A stretch of DNA of 64,000 nt from Chrysomallon squamiferum (taxonomy: Eukaryota > Mollusca > Gastropoda > Neomphalida > Peltospiridae). Within the stretch, counting starts at the first letter, position 1. Each line of letters opens with the position of its first letter. The notes under the pieces were generated by a model, which saw only the letters and a program-made list of their open reading frames with translations, ran no database searches and was not told the DNA's origin. Of the stretch, positions 12,739 through 24,715 are shown one piece after another. A program made the translations under genes and the position numbers. Location: NCBI GenBank assembly GCA_012295275.1, contig CM022665.1, forward strand, positions 5,622,901 through 5,686,900, read 5' to 3'.

Positions 12739-15700
12739 CAGGAAAATGGAATCAGGATAATAAATTAATAAATCCTTATTTTGGTCAGTGACCAGCAGAT
12801 ATATTAGCATGGTAGCTATCAATTAAGAATATTGTATACTTTTAATTTTAATTTTTTTTTTTTTTTTTTTTTTTTTCAATCAATATAGAAATAACAAATT
12901 TTGACAGATATGGTTTATGTTGCTCACAATAAACACACACAAAAAAAAAAATCATTTGCTGTATAACAGAAACCATTTGTTCTACTTATATTCTCCTTTA
13001 ACTAATTATAGCTGGAAATAAACTGAATGATATATTGCATGAATTCAAAGTGACGTTAAAAGAAGATATGATATATAACTGAAAATTAATCGTAAGTAGT
13101 AAAACTGGTATGTAAAAACGATGGTACTATAAAAGTAGGTGTGCCATGTAAATGGTTTTAATTATTACAAATAAAGAGAGAGTTTTGACAGATTCAGGTA
13201 GAATGATTGATAGACAGAGAGACAGACAATCATATGAAAAGACAGACTGACTTAATAATGTATTTACTGACTGACTGAGTCATAGACTGAACTGATTAAT
13301 TGATTGATTCATCAACTGATTGGACTCGATTTTACTGATCAACAAATTAGACTGATATCAGTAAAAGATGGCTGTGTAACATTTATGTGTTTGTATGTCT
13401 TGTGTGTTTGAAAATATGTATGTGTGTGTGTATGTATGTATGTAAACTGATATATGTAAATTATGCAAATATGGCTCATTTAAAGTGACATGTTTATACA
13501 TGCATGTGCTCAAATGTAAATGTACTTATGTAAATCCATAAAATTCATTTGAATCAATATTGTTACTATAACTTCTATATGTCTCTATATAGGTGAGGTT
13601 TTTTTTAATATACATACATACATAAACACATAAACACATATATAGAGAGATAGATATAGACAGACATACATAGACAGATGGATAGACAGACAGGCAGACA
13701 AAGATGATTATTATAAACCAAAATAAAAACTTTAAAGTTAAGACTTGTATGAATGATTAATAATAAATGAAGAATGTAATATTCAGAGTATTCTATGTGG
13801 AACTGATAAATGTAAATACAAAACACAAACAAATCAGGTAACAGGATGAACTTTAAATAAAAAAGAGCCATGTTTTAATTTCTGTTACAACTTTTATGAT
13901 ATCAGCACAGACAGTCTTTTATACATATAACATTCTATGAGTATGGTAGATTTTTTTGTTAAATTTATATACAGAATTGAGTCCTTTTTTTTACTAGTTT
14001 TGTTTTTAACCAAATTTCTCAACAAATATAGAAAATTCATTTTTAATTCACTCAGTTGTTACATAAAAGAACTAATTTTAAATTTTAAGTTTCTAAAATT
14101 TAAAACAACTGCTCACACATTTAATGAAGTATTATTATTTAAAAAAATTAAATATACATAAATAAATAAATAATAATTTTGGTAAATAATAATCAGTTAA
14201 TATTAAAATAAAAATGAGTGAAGACATGTTAAAGTTGATGTTTCACTTCAGTTAGGTCTTATTCTAATTACATATTCATATATTGGCTAATTTTATTATA
14301 TATATAAATCATTTACCACTAACAAATGTGGTAATTTGTACGCATCATTAAATAATCTGATATTCATAAAGCTGACTTGGATAGATGGGTGGAGGGATGG
14401 ATGGATGGATGGATCAGTCAGCGATTAAAATGAATTTAAAAAATACACAAATACTGTACATAATGTATACATATATGAATAGATATACACGCATTCACAC
14501 ATGCTCATACATATATATAAATCATACATACATATATACATACATACATACATATAAATCATACATACATATATACATACATACATACATACGTACATAC
14601 ATACATACATAAATACGTAATACATAAATACATAAATTCAAACACCCATGAAAGCATCCATATATACATATATGAATACACATGTACATATACATATACA
14701 CACATACACACAAAAGCTTAAAAATATACGTATGTACACACAATCGTATGTGTGCACACACACACACACACACTCATATACAACTATCAGACTGGGTATA
14801 TATCTTTAAGCATGCATGGACAGCTATCAATTCAGATTACTCAACAAATTGCAAACTTGTGTACATTTGTTGGACCCGTTGATCAATACAGCTGAAACAT
14901 AAGGGTGAACCAACACAACAAAATCAATATCATTAGCTACCCATCATTACAGACAAAACAGAAACACGATTCTTGTTTTGTCGCTACGGTAGCTGGAGTG
15001 GTGCCAAGGATCTCCTGTTTTCCAATCATAAACTGGATACTATCTGCAATTCCCTGGCATCGCAAATCGCCTACTGTCTCCTAACAACAGAACAGAAACT
15101 CAGCAATAAAGCGTGCAAGCAGGAACATGTTGCTGACTGGCTCATTACTCGTTACGGCCTCAGCATGACATATTAGTTTTTGTTTTTATTTATCGTTATT
15201 AAATTGCTGATAACATGGCTTCGGTAATGTTGTTTTAGTCGAATCTACACACAAAAGCGTGAAAATGAAAAGCGAGAGTAAACATTCATCTGTGATGAAA
15301 AGTAATCAAATTAAAAACCTAAATTTTTTTTTTTTTTTTTTTTTTTTAAGACATAATAATAGTAAATAAATTAAAAAAAATAATAATAATAATCAAACAT
15401 TAATTTTTGTTAGTTTAATTACATTCCGCGAGTACAAGTCATTTTCATTTACCTCCTCAGAATGCTGATTAAATATGGATTTAATGTTCAGTGCAAAATG
15501 TTTTAAATTTGTGAATGTGTGGGCATTAGTCTCTGTTTGAGTCAGTGAGTGTTTTTATTCTCTGACAGCATTGCTTTTATTATTTTAAATTTAATTTATT
15601 ATTGCATTGTGTACAGTTACAATAATATTATTATTAAATATTATAATTATTATTATTATTATTACTATCATCACCATCATGAGAATAACAGTAATGCTAA

Positions 15701-17177
15701 ATTCAAATTATTATTTCTATTTTCATTAAGTAATAATATCCTCTTTTAATATCTAGACCTGTTAAAAATAACTTTTAAAAATTATATCAGCTACTCAAGT
15801 GTTTGTTTTTTTTCCTTGTCAGAATAATGATTATTGTTTTCCTCCAAACACACTTGACTCTAAATCTGAACATATGATTCATCAACTACAATAAATTCTG
15901 GCCCCAAATGTAAAACACTTCCTCCCCTTGTTTTATCTTAATTTTTTACCTGTTTCAAAGGAATGGACACATGGCATAAGGAAAATTTTGACAGCTGTAA
16001 TTCACATGACTATAACTAATTCACAAATTAACATTTTTAACAGAATCGAAAAAAGATAAACAACGATAATGAACCATTTCTGTATATTTTACAATTACAA
16101 TATCTGATTAAAAAAAATTAATAATAATTTTTAAAAATTTGTTGTTATTTTTTTTACTTACAAGAGGTACACTGACGGTTATCTCTTCTTCCACTACATA
16201 CTGTCTTTTTGAACTAGTTGATTCAGGCTGGGGTGAGGTGGGCGCTTCCAGCAACACTGCCCCTCCTGGAGTCTGTAAATAACATTAAAATCACATTCAG
16301 TCACATTTAAATGTAGAACAAAAACATCATGATGTAAGATTACATGAAACTGGATTTAATAAAAAAAATTCCGACATCGGTCAATGAATTTGTTCTCTTC
16401 TGTGATTTTTAAACTAATATGCTCAACTGACTGACTTACTGACTGACTGATGTTCTGAATAATAAGTAAATGTTTTAATCTCAGTGGTAACTATTACTCA
16501 CTAAGTAAAGGTTTTAACCTCACACAGATATATTTCAATAGCAAACACGTTTTGAACACTAAATTGTTTAACCTCAAAGGGTAAATGTTTTAACATCACA
16601 TAGTAAATGTTTTAACATCACATAGTAAATGTTTAACTTCTAGTAAATGTTTCAGATGTACATAGTATATGTTTTCACTTTACAACATAAGTTTTAAATC
16701 TTACACAGTGAATATTTTAACCTCAAAGGGTAAAGGTTAGTGTCACAGTTGTTTTAGCTTACAGTGTAAATATTATAATCAGATTCAGTAAATGTTTCAG
16801 CCTCATACAGTAATTATTTTAACCATACATGGTAAATGTCTTAACCTCGTCTAGTAAAGGTTTTAACTTCACATGTAAATGTTCTAACCCCAAACAATAA
16901 ATATTTCAGCCAAACACAGTAAACATTTTAACTATTGTTTACTGAATATCTATGAAGCCATCATCACTAAGCCATCAAATTGCAGATTTAATAAAATATT
17001 GTTGCACTACAGAAATATCTTAAACATTATCTGTATTTGCCTTAAAAAAATCAATATAAAGAAGCAGCATCCATCACAAATTGATAAAATAAAAGTAATC
17101 AAAAGTAATAAAATAAAATACTCTGACTGGCAATAATGACACATTAGTAGATAAAAATAGTAATAATATAATAATAA

Positions 17178-17210
<33 letters not shown>

Positions 17211-18854
17211 AAAAATACAAAATTCTTATTATAACCATATTATGAAGTAGTTAATTTGAGCTTCAGCACAAGATAAATTAAAATTAAAATTAGTGTACAG
17301 TGCAACAGAAAGTGAATACTCTAATAATATTAGTGAGTATTCAAATTAAAAATAAAATCAGCATTACTGAGCTACTTTTAAAATATATTCATCACACACA
17401 CACACACACACACATATTTGTTTGATAAGATTAAACAATTAAGAATTAAAATTTAAAACCAGTATAAAATGTCAGTGTCTTAATTACTTTCCAAATAAAT
17501 CTATATATCTTTATTATTTTGTATTTGATTTGATTATCTATTTTTATGTATTTACTCATTCATTCATTCATTCATTTATCAAATAACCTTTAAACAGAAA
17601 TATGTTGTATACAAAAATTTCATATATTTTTGTAATTATTTTTCACATAAGTCAGTATATCTCTTCAATAAAAATTTCTTTTCAAATCTTAATTGTTCAG
17701 TCTAAATTCATTTTAAACCAAACATTTGTACAAAATCAACCACATACATAAAAAAAAAAAAATTGGAGATAAAATATCACTGAAATAAATAAAACAGATA
17801 CAAGGAAAAAGTAAAAGATAACCGGTGTTTTTAAGACAGACACACAAATATTGTGATCTAAAGATTACAAATTGGTGGGACAGCTCATAAAATACTCAGT
17901 GCCATTGTGTGTGTGTTTAAAATTAATCTCAGAGGCTCTCCTCCTGAGAATATAAATGCTTACTGAAATGCTTAAGTTTGTCACACAAGTGAAAAGATAT
18001 GAATGAGTTGTGACCAGTCATACCAAAGAGCAAAGCGTACACTATTATGTTTTGGTTTATTTTTAATTTAGATTTTTATGTCAGTGGATTACATATTTGT
18101 TTTCAGTTTGGTTAGTTTCAGAAAAACGAAAATACTTTTGGGTTAACATTAATTTTTTTGTGTGCAGTTATTTTCAAAAATTATTATTTTAAACTATTTA
18201 TTATTATTTTTATTATTACTTTTTTTTTTTTAAATTTTTTTTTATTATTATTTTTTTTTTTTTGTTGCTAGATCATATATTTATTTTTGGTACGTTGAAA
18301 TTCACAAAAAAATCAAATCAAACAAATATTAATTCTGAATGTGATTGTTTTAGAAAGATTTTATTTTGTCTGTAATATTATATACTATTAACAGTTTCTT
18401 TTTGTTAATAAACAGGTAAAATTTGTTATTTAGTGTTAGGTTAGTTTCAGAAAATCACAAGAGCTGAATATCATTAAATTTGTATACATTTTTATATTTA
18501 AATCTTTAGACAGCAGGTGTGTTCAGTTCAGAACATTTTTGTCATTAATTATCTTTTAAAACTAGACATTTCATTAGCAAAGAGAATATGTTTGTTTTGA
18601 GTATCATCATTTTGAAAAATTAAACTTGTTATTTTATTTGTTTAGTTCAGTATTTAGACATTTTATTAGGTATCAATATGTTTCATGTGTATTTTGTGTT
18701 TCTTTCAGTTTAATCAGATGTCTTTGTTTCAATACAGTTTAATATTTGAATTTTTTAATAGCACGTAATGTTCATATTGTGTGTGGGTTTTTTAGAAAAT
18801 TAAGATTGGTGATAATCATGTCAATAAAGGATTTCTATTATTTATGAACTCCTA

Positions 18855-18891
<37 letters not shown>

Positions 18892-19512
18892 ATGTACACA
18901 AAAGATTTGTGTTTTAATAATAATAGCAATTTAATTGGCAAAAGCAAAAATAATTTAATATTTTTAAACACAGAAATTTTAAATTAGATGGAAACAAATA
19001 ATAATAAAAGTATAAATAATAATATATCTACATAATTAAGGGTTTATATATATAAAATAATTAACACAGTTAAAAAAAATATTATTAATTTTATATCATA
19101 CTTTCAGATGAAGAAATTGAAGATATACACATGAACACACATATACACCCAAAAGGATGAACTGAAAATAAAGCTTTTTCTAAACATTTAATTAAAACAA
19201 GTACATCATAAAAATATTTTAAAAAAGCTTTAAAAATCATGATTTTATATCTGCTTAAAGATACTAATAAATACATATATACAAAACATAAACACAAAGA
19301 TGCATGTACTCAAACACAAAACACAGACACACAGAAATAAATAAATAACCACTGATAAAGAGCTATAATCTATTTTCAAATTAAATAAAAATTATAATTT
19401 AAAACAAAAAAAATATGACAAATCACATGTTCTTACATTAACAACAACAAAATAATAACAATATTAACAATAAATTTACTATCAGTATAAGACTTAACAA
19501 TTGTATTAAAAA

Positions 19513-19574
<62 letters not shown>

Positions 19575-20061
19575 GCCACAAAGCAAAAAACAATTAAAAC
19601 AACTTTACTGACCAATATTAAAAATGGCATCGTGGAAGCCATCCAAGTCTGATAGAGATCCTGCCACCCAAACGATATGGAATCGGCAGTTATATAAAGA
19701 GACACAAACCAAACATTATTAACCACTCAAATCAGTGGGCCAGCTCTCCCAGAGAGTTGTAAAGACTGTGCACAGGTTGGAACAACACCTGATCAATGGT
19801 AGAACATGTCACAGCATGGAACCAGTATCTTGGCAATGTGGTAAACTTTCTCTGCCATTAGTAACACAGTGCTAATATGTTTGTTGTATTAATAAATGAG
19901 CCACCCAGCAGCTGCCCCATGCAAAGATATAATTTGCACGTGGTGTCACTTTTCAGGTGCTTTGTTTCATTTTTTTTTATCAACTGATTATGTGAAAACA
20001 ATAATTATAATAAAACAAAAAGTCATATCTCGGAATAACTGATGTTGATTTATTTTTTCAC

Positions 20062-20116
<55 letters not shown>

Positions 20117-21335
20117 AATTAAACATGTTGATACTGGTAGAGTCTATATTAAGGCAAATATTTATTTTTTTTTTTTTTTTTTTTTTGTATTGTTTTTAAA
20201 AGTCCTTTTCACTATAAAGCAACCATTTCTTTTACAAGAGGCTCATTAGAAAAACAGGAATTATGTACAGTTAATTAATTATAATTTTACTGTCTGATAT
20301 GTATTTCTTTTTTTCTTTTCTTTTTTTCACTTTTCCCATACATGTATGAACAAGAATAAAACTTACTGAAACATGAAACCAACAAGATTAATATTTTTTT
20401 CCTGCCTTTGTAAGTGACACTAGTAACTATTTTAAAACCATTCCATAATTAAGGGATTTTTTGTTTTAATAACAATACATCTAGTTGCTAAATTGATTTT
20501 ATAACAAGATTATCTGAATTAAAATAAAATCATAAAAATGAAATAATGTTACAGCTTAGCCCTTTGATGAGGATAAATAAAAATTGATTAAAAACAAATT
20601 AAACTGAATTAGTAATACACCGATTCAGTCAGAAGAGGATTTAAATATGAACATTTCTGAGTGTGTATTCTTTCTTTTGTTCTTTCTTTGTTCTCTGTAT
20701 CTCTCTTAGGTTCAGTCTGCCTTCCTTTTTCCCCAACCCCTGTTTTCATAGCCTAATTCTCCTCTTTCTCATAACACACATAACGAACTTGTATAATTAG
20801 TTTATATATATATATGATAGATCTACTTAACAAACAATGTGGACAAAATATATGAGGTAAGCAAAGTTATGTTACAACTGACATTATTAAGCTTCATTCA
20901 CTATTATCTATATGCACTATCTGTCTGTCTACAGATAAATATATCTACTTATGTATATTTAGTCATAACATGTTCAAACTTACCCAAATCATGTCCAGAG
21001 GCAACATTCTGGCAAATATCCAGGCAGGTAAACTGGAACTTTCCAATCAGAACAATTTCAAATTTCTGATCTGAGAACTGCATTACAATGCAATACGATG
21101 CGTACACACAATTTCAAGAACAAAAATATTGCATCAGTGCTATCAATAGAGCCCGGAAAGGACCGATCCCCTTTGCGCCATTTACATTACTTCATTTTAT
21201 TTATTTTCCACTAAAACCATATTCTAATTTTTTACATTTTTTTTAAATTTAAATTTTAAATTTTAATTTTAAATTTACCTGCTCCCGGTCAGAGGTACTG
21301 TCCTGTTCAGAAACCTCTTGCCATCCATTAGACAT
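3386..21335 (-). CDS. MDM2: MDM2/MDM4-like p53 regulator, N-terminal part (gene runs off left edge)
   Basis: MDM2/MDM4 proteins bind the p53 transactivation helix through a SWIB-type domain; MDM2 also ubiquitinates p53 through a C-terminal RING, in the nucleus. Six coding exons can be joined on the minus strand with consistent phases: 21335-21279, 16272-16162, 5789-5715, 4547-4414, 3783-3678 and 3536-3386 (about 211 residues). Residues about 57-133 align without a gap until near the end with the vertebrate domain. Recognisable pieces are VRPKQDFLFILKQAG, FTRKEICFFLKNYI, RKLYDPNDPRVVYC and DFLGKVFGVENF. The exon 4 donor is read as GTTAGT at 4413, which gives VLCLLSENCTSVPD across the junction; using the GTATTA just downstream instead would give a stop. 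After the domain comes a basic KRKR patch and a Ser/Thr-rich linker. The acidic, zinc-finger and RING parts must lie left of base 1. The start MSNGWQEVSEQ is the first Met after an acceptor; the frame stays open above it, so an upstream coding exon is possible. MDM2 and MDM4 cannot be told apart without the RING. Confidence 0.88.
4414..5789 (-). other. MDM2: Two exons encoding the MDM2 SWIB/p53-binding domain
   Basis: Exon 5789-5715 (75 nt, phase 0 to 0) and exon 4547-4414 (134 nt, phase 0 to 2) carry nearly the whole p53-binding fold. Aligned by eye with human MDM2, the cleft residues Leu57, Ile61 and Tyr67 are kept. Leu54 is replaced by Cys, Gly58 by Lys, Met62 by Gly and Val93 by Ile. These changes lie in the p53-peptide groove, so the fold is conserved but the binding pocket is adjusted. 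Confidence 0.85.
5208..5412 (-). pseudogene. Decayed partial duplicate of the MDM2 SWIB exon
   Basis: This stretch repeats about 4283-4505. Both copies share an intronic block (aattaaaaacaaaa, accaaacaaagaaataaag) and then the 3' part of the exon, with DPRMVYCKE and LGKVFGV still readable. The copy lacks the bases for the ENFTIDDV segment and breaks off at the 5' side near the LYD motif, so it has no acceptor or full exon. It sits in the intron between the two SWIB exons, about 0.9 kb from the functional copy. Confidence 0.8.
6985..7450. repeat. Degenerate long tandem repeat, unit about 110-150 bp
   Basis: Four diverged blocks start with a motif like CTTACCACAACATTTGAAA near 6995, 7149, 7259 and 7371. 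They share internal words such as TAAACATTATCAA, ACATGGCAATCAA and AAACAAGGGAC. It is in the large MDM2 intron. Confidence 0.5.
8035..8125 (-). mobile_element. Degenerate tRNA-like SINE head
   Basis: The minus strand has AGTTTAGCTCAGAGGTTAGA (A-box type) followed by a degraded B-box region. In the large MDM2 intron. Confidence 0.45.
10341..11190. repeat. 31-bp minisatellite with a palindromic core
   Basis: About 27 tandem copies of a unit near 31 bp, for example AAGTATGCCTGTCACAGACA followed by GATAACTATTC. Variants include a 7-bp insertion (ACTCATAG type), a 4-bp TAAC duplication, CATTTAAC and short deletions; these recur in patterns that suggest block amplification. Each unit contains CTGTC-N3-GACAG, an imperfectly spaced inverted repeat. 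It lies in the large intron of the MDM2-like gene. Confidence 0.92.
16463..16933. repeat. Degenerate minisatellite, unit about 22 bp
   Basis: Around 20 diverged copies of a unit like AGTAAATGTTTTAACCTCAC, with the best copies near 16575-16630. It lies in the MDM2 intron immediately 5' (in genomic order, right) of the exon at 16162-16272. Confidence 0.8.
20063..20112. repeat. Poly-T tract of 50 bases
   Basis: Longest homopolymer in the window, in an MDM2 intron. Others of 20-34 T occur near 18860, 9790, 15324 and 12850. Confidence 0.98.
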
Positions 21336-22711
21336 AACTATCAAATGGTTAGCGCCTGGAAAAAAAAAAAATTCATTCATAAATTTATGTTGTTTCAATC
21401 TTCCACAGCTACAACATTTGAATAATATCATATATGGAAATTGTTATACCTATTTATTTATATATAAACACATTTGCTGAGTATATTTTTTAATACTCAA
21501 TATGCTACATTACATTCTGTTTTCTTTTTTCAAATTATAATAATAAAAAACAAATAAATACACACATATTTCATTTTCGGTTTATAAATTATTCCTTTGT
21601 CAAATTTCTACCAAATAAAATGATTTTGTTTATTTATATAAAGATGAGGCTACACACTGTAAACATTTCTTGTAATTTTATTTTTATATTTACACACAGT
21701 AAGCTTCAATAATTTAAAAATACCATGCATGTGTACAAACATTTCATTAGATAATAACTGTAACATAACTATACAAATCTATTTAATTTTTTATATTCAT
21801 TGGTTGTGTTCTGTTGTAATACATTTCATTTTACAATCAATGATTATTAATTTAGTTTTTAATACAATAATAATACTGAGATTCACAGAGAACCGCTATC
21901 AAGTATAACAAAATATATTAAGCAACTGGTTTAATATGTTTACAGCATATAAGTTATAATAAAATTGATAAATTATTAATTTTATCAAACAGTTTTTATT
22001 TATTTTATTTTTTAAACAAAAAAGAAGAAAATAGTTCTGAATAACCTTTTTTTTTTTTACTTCTAACAACAAAGAGCTCCTATAATACTATTAACAATAC
22101 AATCTTTTTTCTTTATATACATATATATATATATATATTAAAATGTCAGTATCAATGAAGATTAAAATCCAAGGCCTGTTTTTGTTTCCCTTTTGAAGTG
22201 CAGTAAATCACTGTTTAAAAAAAAGAGAGAGAAAGCGAGAAGAAAAACCAAAAAGGTAAAAATATCTGATGCTCAACATTATTAAATTTTCTCCAAATAC
22301 TGTGATGATCCTCATGTATCTTTACCTCAAAAGAGGAGTATTATCAAATAAATAAATAAATAAACAAAACTAATAAACTTCCGATGGCAATAATGCATAT
22401 AATACTATATACAAGCTAATTCAATATGCATTACCTTTCAAAAGCATCGCTGTGGTATTAAATATATCCAATTCAAAATGAAAATTACTGAATTTTTTTA
22501 CTTTGGGTGGAATTCATTTCAATACACATCTGATGAAGTGAATATCTGCATCGGCGTTATATACAAATTATATCAGCTAAACCAAGTCCTAACAAGTATC
22601 ACGATTAAATATTACATACAAAGTAATATAATTATATTGCTTATGAAATCAACTTAGACTTTCATCCATAGAGCATTGTCACTTGTGTCAGTGTGCGACA
22701 GTGTGATTACC

Positions 22712-22770
22712 GACAAAACAACACGATTACGATCCAGCAGTTGGGATCCGTCCAAGTTATTACAGTTTAA
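22712..22770 (-). promoter_or_regulatory. Candidate MDM2 promoter and 5' UTR exon
   Basis: On the minus strand a TATTTAAA element (about 22766) is followed about 50 nt later by a consensus-like donor, TCG|GTAATC, near 22713. This would make a short noncoding first exon spliced to the acceptor at 21356. The arrangement fits the coding start at 21335 and the p53 element upstream, but no direct evidence fixes the transcription start. Confidence 0.35.
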
Positions 22771-23018
22771 ATACCAACTGCATGCTTATACTTGAAATGT
22801 GCCTATGTTTACACGTGTGCTATAAGTGCTAAAAATAGCAAAACCTAATTAATCAGCTGGTCAGTCCCGATTACCTGTAATATTAACGTATCCATTTAAA
22901 ACTGTAAATATGTGTCAAAATGAAGTAAATCCGGTGATAAATAAAAAGGAAAGAAACAGTCGAAGAAAACATTTCTTGGATGAGTCAGTCCAGAACAGAA
23001 GCATCTGCATCTCGATTG

Positions 23019-23038
23019 AAACAAGTTTGAACATGTTC
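23019..23038. promoter_or_regulatory. Perfect full-length p53 response element upstream of MDM2
   Basis: Two adjacent decamers, AAACAAGTTT (23019-23028) and GAACATGTTC (23029-23038), each match the p53 half-site RRRCWWGYYY at all ten positions with no spacer, the strongest arrangement known. The element is 1.7 kb upstream of the MDM2 ATG in the gene's direction and about 290 bp upstream of a candidate TATA-like promoter. An AP-1-type TGAGTCA at 22981-22987 is nearby. In vertebrates p53 activates MDM2 through such elements; function here is inferred. Confidence 0.75.
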
Positions 23039-23299
23039 TGCCACTCCATGTGTCCGTAAACATTCTTGGAAAACCCCTTGTGAAAAGAGGTTAATTCCAT
23101 GTTTGTAAAAGGAATTCCCTTTCTATTTTGCGAAAATGACAACTTTAGGTGCCATGTTTTATATTAAAAATTAAAATGGATTAAAAGGATTCAAAATAAA
23201 TTGAAATATAAACTTACCAACATTACCATTAAGTATAAACTTAATGAAATCTTTAAATAGTTAACGGAACAATAAATATGGCGGTTTTATTTCCGACAT

Positions 23300-24657
23300 T
23301 ATTTTTTGGTAATCACTGGACACAGTCATTAAAACGTAATTTTATTTCTGAATTATCTTATTAAGATTACCATTAAATTCAATTAACTGAAGAAACCGCT
23401 TAAATTAAGATAACTGAAAGGTACTATATTTTACTATGTGCAACGGTTAAGGCGCGGCCGAATTTACTACAGAAAACGAAATAGGTTATTTAAATGTCCT
23501 TTCAGGCTTTTGTATTCAGAGATTGATTGTCCTTTTGTTATCGTTGTTTTCTTTCTTTCTGTCGATAGTGTTTGTAAATTATTATTATTACTCTATGTTA
23601 CTAAAATTATTTATTTAATAAAATGAAGTTATCTAATGAAAATAAACTATATATGATTACTGATTCAAATTGATTTTATTTCGGCAGTATCGTATGCGTA
23701 TAACAGTAAAATCATTTAACGTCTGAAAACGTTAAAGTGTGTGTGATGATTTTATCCATTTTGATACAAACATGTCAACTCACAAAATTCATAATTTATA
23801 CTAAATATTTTTTAAGTATTCACTGTTTAATATCTGTATGATCGAATCGGAAATTATTTCTACAATATACCCGACTGGAAAAGCCTTCTTAAGTTCTTTC
23901 CGTGTACGTGTGACAATTTAAAAAAAAAAATAATAAAACAAAAAACAAAACAATAACAAAGACAAAGACAAAAACAACAAACAAACCAACGAATAACCTT
24001 CCCAAAAAACAATTATAGTACAAAGTAAAGACTGGAAATGTTTTACGAATATCCAGTCACCACTGACAATGTTTTATGTGAATCCAATAACCGTTTTTTT
24101 TAAACCAAAATTTCAAAATAAAGTATAAATAATCATATACGTACAGTTCAGACCGTTTTGAGTAGTTTTATGAATTAATTTTTTTCCATGAATAATGGAA
24201 CATATCCAGGGAAAAACCGGATTTAATTTACTTTTGTAAAGGCAGTGTACTAAATAATTAAAGATACGTTGGTTGTGGGCTGACAGCAACGGGCAATTTT
24301 CAGACGTCTTTCTGAAGCTTACGTCATAGTTTTTCCACTTTTATCGCCCTTGGAAAACCTGTTGTTATTATTTATTTTTTTTTATTTTTTTTTTTTAAAT
24401 AATTTTTCCACAGTACTAACTAGAAAGATAATTTTTAACGGTAGATAATTCATAATGGTTTAATTTGCTATTCCTTTTCCCATATTTCTACTGTAATACC
24501 ACTATAAAGCTATATATATATACTTCTACTCTAATGTTAATAAACTATAAAGTTATTATATATTTATAAATTAAGAAAAACAATTTTATATAAATTTCCT
24601 ACTGATCAGAAGTAAAATGCTCTCTCAAACACTAACAAGGCAGATTACAAATTATTT

Positions 24658-24715
<58 letters not shown>

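Larger units (their letters stand above)
5790..16161 (-). other. 10.4-kb MDM2 intron
   Basis: Intron between coding exons 2 and 3. It contains the 31-bp minisatellite, a degenerate long repeat, a SINE head, many microsatellites and two less AT-rich islands (12520-12670 and 14960-15180) that I cannot assign. Confidence 0.75.
16273..21278 (-). other. 5-kb MDM2 intron
   Basis: Intron between coding exons 1 and 2. It holds the 22-bp minisatellite, poly-T and AAT arrays and a more complex stretch at 19620-19950 of unknown nature. Confidence 0.75.

Noticed and set aside
22915-23142. 75-codon minus-strand frame covering the p53 element
   Set aside because: No splice signals or family features; better explained as promoter DNA.
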